A DNA stretch of 7,875 bases, from the NCBI GenBank assembly GCA_023427355.1, contig JAEZBK010000280.1, positions 1 through 7,875 of the forward strand, in the 5' to 3' direction. This document shows, one piece after another, positions 5,113 through 7,875 of the stretch. Position 1 is the first letter of the stretch. Each line of letters begins with the position of its first letter. The translations under genes were made by a program, and so were the position numbers. The notes beneath the pieces were generated by a model, which ran no database searches, was not told where the DNA came from, and worked only from the letters and a program-made list of their open reading frames with translations. The stretch comes from Pseudomonadota bacterium. Lineage in GTDB: Bacteria > Pseudomonadota > Alphaproteobacteria > Micropepsales > Micropepsaceae.

Positions 5113-6738
5113 ATGCGGTTGTTGTCTCTGCTGGGCACGATGAGCCTGTTTGTGTCAGGCGCCCTTGCCCAGCCCCTCTCTCCGACCGCGCCATTTGTCA
5201 TTGATCGCGCCCGCAGTGATCGCGCACCGGAAAACCCTGCGCCGACGCCCGCCGAACCTGTTCCGGTGCCCCCGCCCGAGAACGCCAACGCCGCCATCAC
5301 GGCCTTTGTGCTCAAAGGCGTGCGCATCCAGGGCACCAGCCTGCCTGCACCCATTCTGACGGATGCGACGCGCGGCTTCATCGGCAAGACCATGACAAGC
5401 GCGGGGGACCTCACCCAGGTCGCGCAGTCGGTTTCAAACGCCTATGGCAACAATGGCGCCATCGCACTTTATACCATCACCATTGCGGCTCAGGACTTCG
5501 CCGATGGGATCATGACGCTGAGCGTGACCGAAGGATTCATCGAGCATGTCGAACTGCGCGGGGATACGGATGGCGATGTGACCGCCGTGGTCGCGATGGC
5601 CGACCGGCTGACGAAAGAACGCCCGCTTCGCCGTGCCACGCTGCAGCGCTATCTGTCGCTGATCCGCGACCTGCCTGGACTGACGGCCGAAGCCCAGATG
5701 CTGCGCGGGCAGACGCCGGGCGCCGTGCGGCTGGTGCTCACCCTGAACCAGAAGCCTTATGCACTGGCCCTCACCCTCAACACGGGCGGCAATGCTCTTC
5801 TGGGGCGAACCCAGATCCAGGCTGATTTCAGCTATTACAATCTGCTGCGCCAAGGCGAAGAGACCAAATTCTCATTCGGGACTTCGACCGTCTTCAGCCG
5901 ATATCAGTATTACGGCGTCAGTCACAGCGAGCTTCTGAACGAGGACGGCACGCGCGCGGCATTCGGCTATGGCTATATGCGCACCGATGTGGGCGCTATT
6001 GCGCTTTCCGGCCAGGCGCAGACCTTGCAGCTGTCGCTCACACATCCGGTGATCCGCGGTTTCGAGGAAAATCTGACCCTGGGCGCCAGCCTTGACGGGC
6101 TCGACGCCAGCAACGCCCTGTTCGGGACATTGCTGTCCAGCGAACATATCCGCACCCTGCGGCTGTCCGGTACCTATAGCCTCGCCGAGGCCCGCTCCGC
6201 GCTCACGCTCAGCGCAAATCTTTCCCAGGGGCTGGGCATCTTCGATGCGCGTTCGCTGTTCGGCGATACCGGCTTTCACAAGCTGCTGGTGCAAGGTGCC
6301 TTTAATCGTCTCCTGACAGAAGAGTGGGTGGTACGCCTGCGTGCGGCGGCACAAGTATCCGGCGGCCCGTTGCCGATCACCGAACTGTTCTCGCTGGGTG
6401 GACCGGATTTCGGCCGCGCCTTCCTCACCTCGGCTGCATTGGGGGACCAGGCGATAGCGGGCGCGCTGGAAATCGGTTTCCTGCCCAGGAATCTCCCAGG
6501 TCTTCTCGCCGGGCTGGAGGTTTTTGGTTTTGCCGATCAGGGCGCAGCATGGCTCGATGGCCGTGGCCTGCCCGCGAGCTCACAATCGCATCTGGCCTCG
6601 GCAGGCGCCGGACTGCGGCTGCCATTGGGCAAAGATACGCGCCTGGAATTCACCGGCGCGCACCGCCTTGCCGCCAGTGTGCCGGGTCAGCGGGCTGGCG
6701 GCTGGCTGCTTCTGGCAGGGCTCAGCACGAAATTCTAA
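5113..6738 (+). CDS. ShlB/FhaC/HecB family two-partner secretion transporter (TpsB)
   Basis: An outer-membrane protein of about 541 residues of the Omp85/two-partner-secretion superfamily. From the ATG at 5113: signal peptide 1-19 (MRLLSLLGTMSLFVSGALA); a Pro-rich linker to about 60; POTRA-like domain 1 (about 63-139, ITAFVLKGVRIQG to IMTLSVTEGFI); POTRA-like domain 2 (about 141-212, IEHVELRG to AVRLVLTLNQ); then a beta-barrel of alternating strands ending in a C-terminal Phe, as outer-membrane proteins do. The loop-6 motif appears as LGGPDFGRAF (428-437), a variant of the VRGY/F signature of FhaC. The frame is open from an ATG at 5065 (557 residues). I prefer 5113 because the earlier ATGs sit inside a hairpin, GGGGGT (5104-5109) precedes it, and the signal peptide then begins directly; 5110 is also possible. 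It should export a partner; the upstream repeat lipoprotein is the candidate. Confidence 0.9.
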   Translation: MRLLSLLGTMSLFVSGALAQPLSPTAPFVIDRARSDRAPENPAPTPAEPVPVPPPENANAAITAFVLKGVRIQGTSLPAPILTDATRGFIGKTMTSAGDLTQVAQSVSNAYGNNGAIALYTITIAAQDFADGIMTLSVTEGFIEHVELRGDTDGDVTAVVAMADRLTKERPLRRATLQRYLSLIRDLPGLTAEAQMLRGQTPGAVRLVLTLNQKPYALALTLNTGGNALLGRTQIQADFSYYNLLRQGEETKFSFGTSTVFSRYQYYGVSHSELLNEDGTRAAFGYGYMRTDVGAIALSGQAQTLQLSLTHPVIRGFEENLTLGASLDGLDASNALFGTLLSSEHIRTLRLSGTYSLAEARSALTLSANLSQGLGIFDARSLFGDTGFHKLLVQGAFNRLLTEEWVVRLRAAAQVSGGPLPITELFSLGGPDFGRAFLTSAALGDQAIAGALEIGFLPRNLPGLLAGLEVFGFADQGAAWLDGRGLPASSQSHLASAGAGLRLPLGKDTRLEFTGAHRLAASVPGQRAGGWLLLAGLSTKF

Positions 6739-7733
6739 AGCCTGCTCTGCCGCATGGCCTTGCGCAGCAGCGCAAGCACGGATTTTTCCAGGGCTCCGCG
6801 TCCGGATTTTCCGATCCTGAGCGCGCCTTGCTCGAATGTCTGGATCACGGCCGGGTGGATATAGCATTTGCGGCACACAGCCACGGTATTGCCCAACCGC
6901 TCCGCCACCTGGGCCACCACGGCGCGCACCGCCTTTTTCGTCGCGGGAAGCTCGACCGCCGCCAGCGCCTGGGCAGCATGGACGGTTCCGGCCCAGGTGC
7001 GAAAATCCTTCGCCGTGATGTCCGCGCCCGATATCTCCCGCAGATACGCGTTCACTTCCGAAGAGGTGACGGCATGGACATTGCCTTCCTCGTCGCGATA
7101 TTCGAACAGATGCTGCCCAGGCAACTCCTGACAGGCGCGTAAAACCCTGGCGATGCGGCGATCCTCGATGGAAAGATCCCAACGCTTGCCGCTTTTGCCC
7201 ATGAACAGAAACCGCAACCGCCCGCCCCGGATGCGGACATGCCGGTTCTGGAGCGTGGTGAGCCCAAAGCTTTTGTTATTCCGGGCATAGGCTTCGTTGC
7301 CGATGCGGATAAGGCTGCGTTCCAGCAGCGTGACCGCGCAGGCCAGAACCTTTTCCCGGCTCAGGCTGCGGCCAGCCATGTCCTTGCGCAGCCGCCGCCG
7401 CAAGGCCGGCAAGGCCAGGGCAAAATCCACCAGGTGACGATACTTGTCCGCATCCCGCACGGCCGCGAAGGCGGGGTGATAGCGATACTGCTTGCGTCCA
7501 CGCACATCGCGCCCGGTTGCCTGCAGATGGGCGCGCGTATCGGCGGCGATCCAGACATGGGTCCAGGCGGGCGGTATGGCCAGTTTGGCGATGCGCCGCA
7601 GCGCGCTCTTTTCCCGCAGCGGCTTGCCGGATGGAGTTACATAGCGAAACCGTCCGGGTTTTCCCTGGCGGCGAATGCCCGGGCGTTCTTCATCGTTCAC
7701 ATAGGTCAAGCCGGCGGCCCGAGCCGCCTTCAA
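6735..7733 (-). CDS. DNA topoisomerase IB (bacterial poxvirus-like type)
   Basis: A 332-residue enzyme of normal length for bacterial topoisomerase IB, which relaxes supercoils through a transient 3'-phosphotyrosyl link. The N-terminal domain carries the family block IPPAWTHVWIAADTRAHLQA (53-72) and TGRDVRGRKQYRYH (73-86). The full catalytic set is visible: Arg143 (IRIGN), Lys180 (GKSGK), Arg245 (KDFRTWAGT), Asn282 (LGNT) in the place of the eukaryotic/viral His, and nucleophile Tyr291 (CRKCYIHP). Spacing matches the Deinococcus enzyme. The start is uncertain: the only standard start codon after an in-frame stop is TTG at 7733-7731, with no evident ribosome site; CTG codons lie 6 and 12 codons upstream. 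The stop overlaps the end of the transporter gene by four bases, tail to tail. Likely role in DNA topology or stress; no EcfG or SOS site seen upstream. Confidence 0.93.
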   Translation of the reverse strand: MKAARAAGLTYVNDEERPGIRRQGKPGRFRYVTPSGKPLREKSALRRIAKLAIPPAWTHVWIAADTRAHLQATGRDVRGRKQYRYHPAFAAVRDADKYRHLVDFALALPALRRRLRKDMAGRSLSREKVLACAVTLLERSLIRIGNEAYARNNKSFGLTTLQNRHVRIRGGRLRFLFMGKSGKRWDLSIEDRRIARVLRACQELPGQHLFEYRDEEGNVHAVTSSEVNAYLREISGADITAKDFRTWAGTVHAAQALAAVELPATKKAVRAVVAQVAERLGNTVAVCRKCYIHPAVIQTFEQGALRIGKSGRGALEKSVLALLRKAMRQSRL

Positions 7734-7875
7734 CGGTGCGCGGGTGCTCAGTTGGGCGCCCCACAGCTACGCTGCAACATCTCGCGAATACGGGCCCGGG
7801 TGTGCGCACAGGCTTGCGCTGCTACGGGAGGGAGAACTGGCGCAGTGGCCTTCGCAGGACTTGGTGTCATGGAAG

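Noticed and set aside
7756..7875. Open plus-strand frame at the right edge, in the frame reading GCG CAC AGG CTT.
   Set aside because: It has no start codon with a ribosome site inside the window and is too short to judge. The minus strand is open in the same place, so I leave the region unassigned.

Overview
The window looks like chromosomal DNA from a GC-rich alphaproteobacterium. Two regulatory signatures support this. A direct-repeat SOS box of the alphaproteobacterial type (GTTC-N7-GTTC) lies at 303-317. Two GGAAC-N16/17-CGTT promoters, the type read by the general-stress sigma factor EcfG, lie back to back at 2696-2721 and 2826-2850. The genus cannot be read from the sequence alone. I see no tRNA, rRNA, CRISPR array, insertion sequence or attachment site.

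Left block (1-2640, minus strand): a tightly spaced cluster reads a zinc-dependent alcohol/formaldehyde-type dehydrogenase, then a classical short-chain dehydrogenase/reductase, then a small lipoprotein. The intergenic gaps are 9-10 bases and each stop overlaps or abuts the next ribosome site. An EcfG-type promoter precedes the first gene. Next comes the N-terminus of a radical-SAM protein of the putative DNA repair/modification family linked to uracil-DNA glycosylase-like partners. It appears to have its own LexA-controlled and possibly leaderless promoter, and it runs off the left edge.

Middle block (2641-3558): a divergent intergenic region carries the two EcfG-type promoters. The plus-strand promoter drives a secreted DUF4142 protein, which is followed by a strong hairpin terminator.

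Right block (3559-7733): a long leader with several stable inverted repeats precedes a two-gene plus-strand unit. The first gene encodes a Gly/Asn-rich, repeat-bearing predicted lipoprotein. The second encodes an outer-membrane two-partner-secretion transporter of the ShlB/FhaC/HecB family. A near-perfect hairpin separates them and buries the first two possible start codons of the transporter. The natural hypothesis is a secretion system whose cargo is an acylated, repeat-containing surface protein rather than a classical TpsA exoprotein. A DNA topoisomerase IB gene on the minus strand converges on the transporter and overlaps it by four bases. The window mixes general-stress functions (dehydrogenases, DUF4142), DNA-integrity functions (SOS-controlled radical-SAM protein, topoisomerase IB) and a cell-surface secretion unit.
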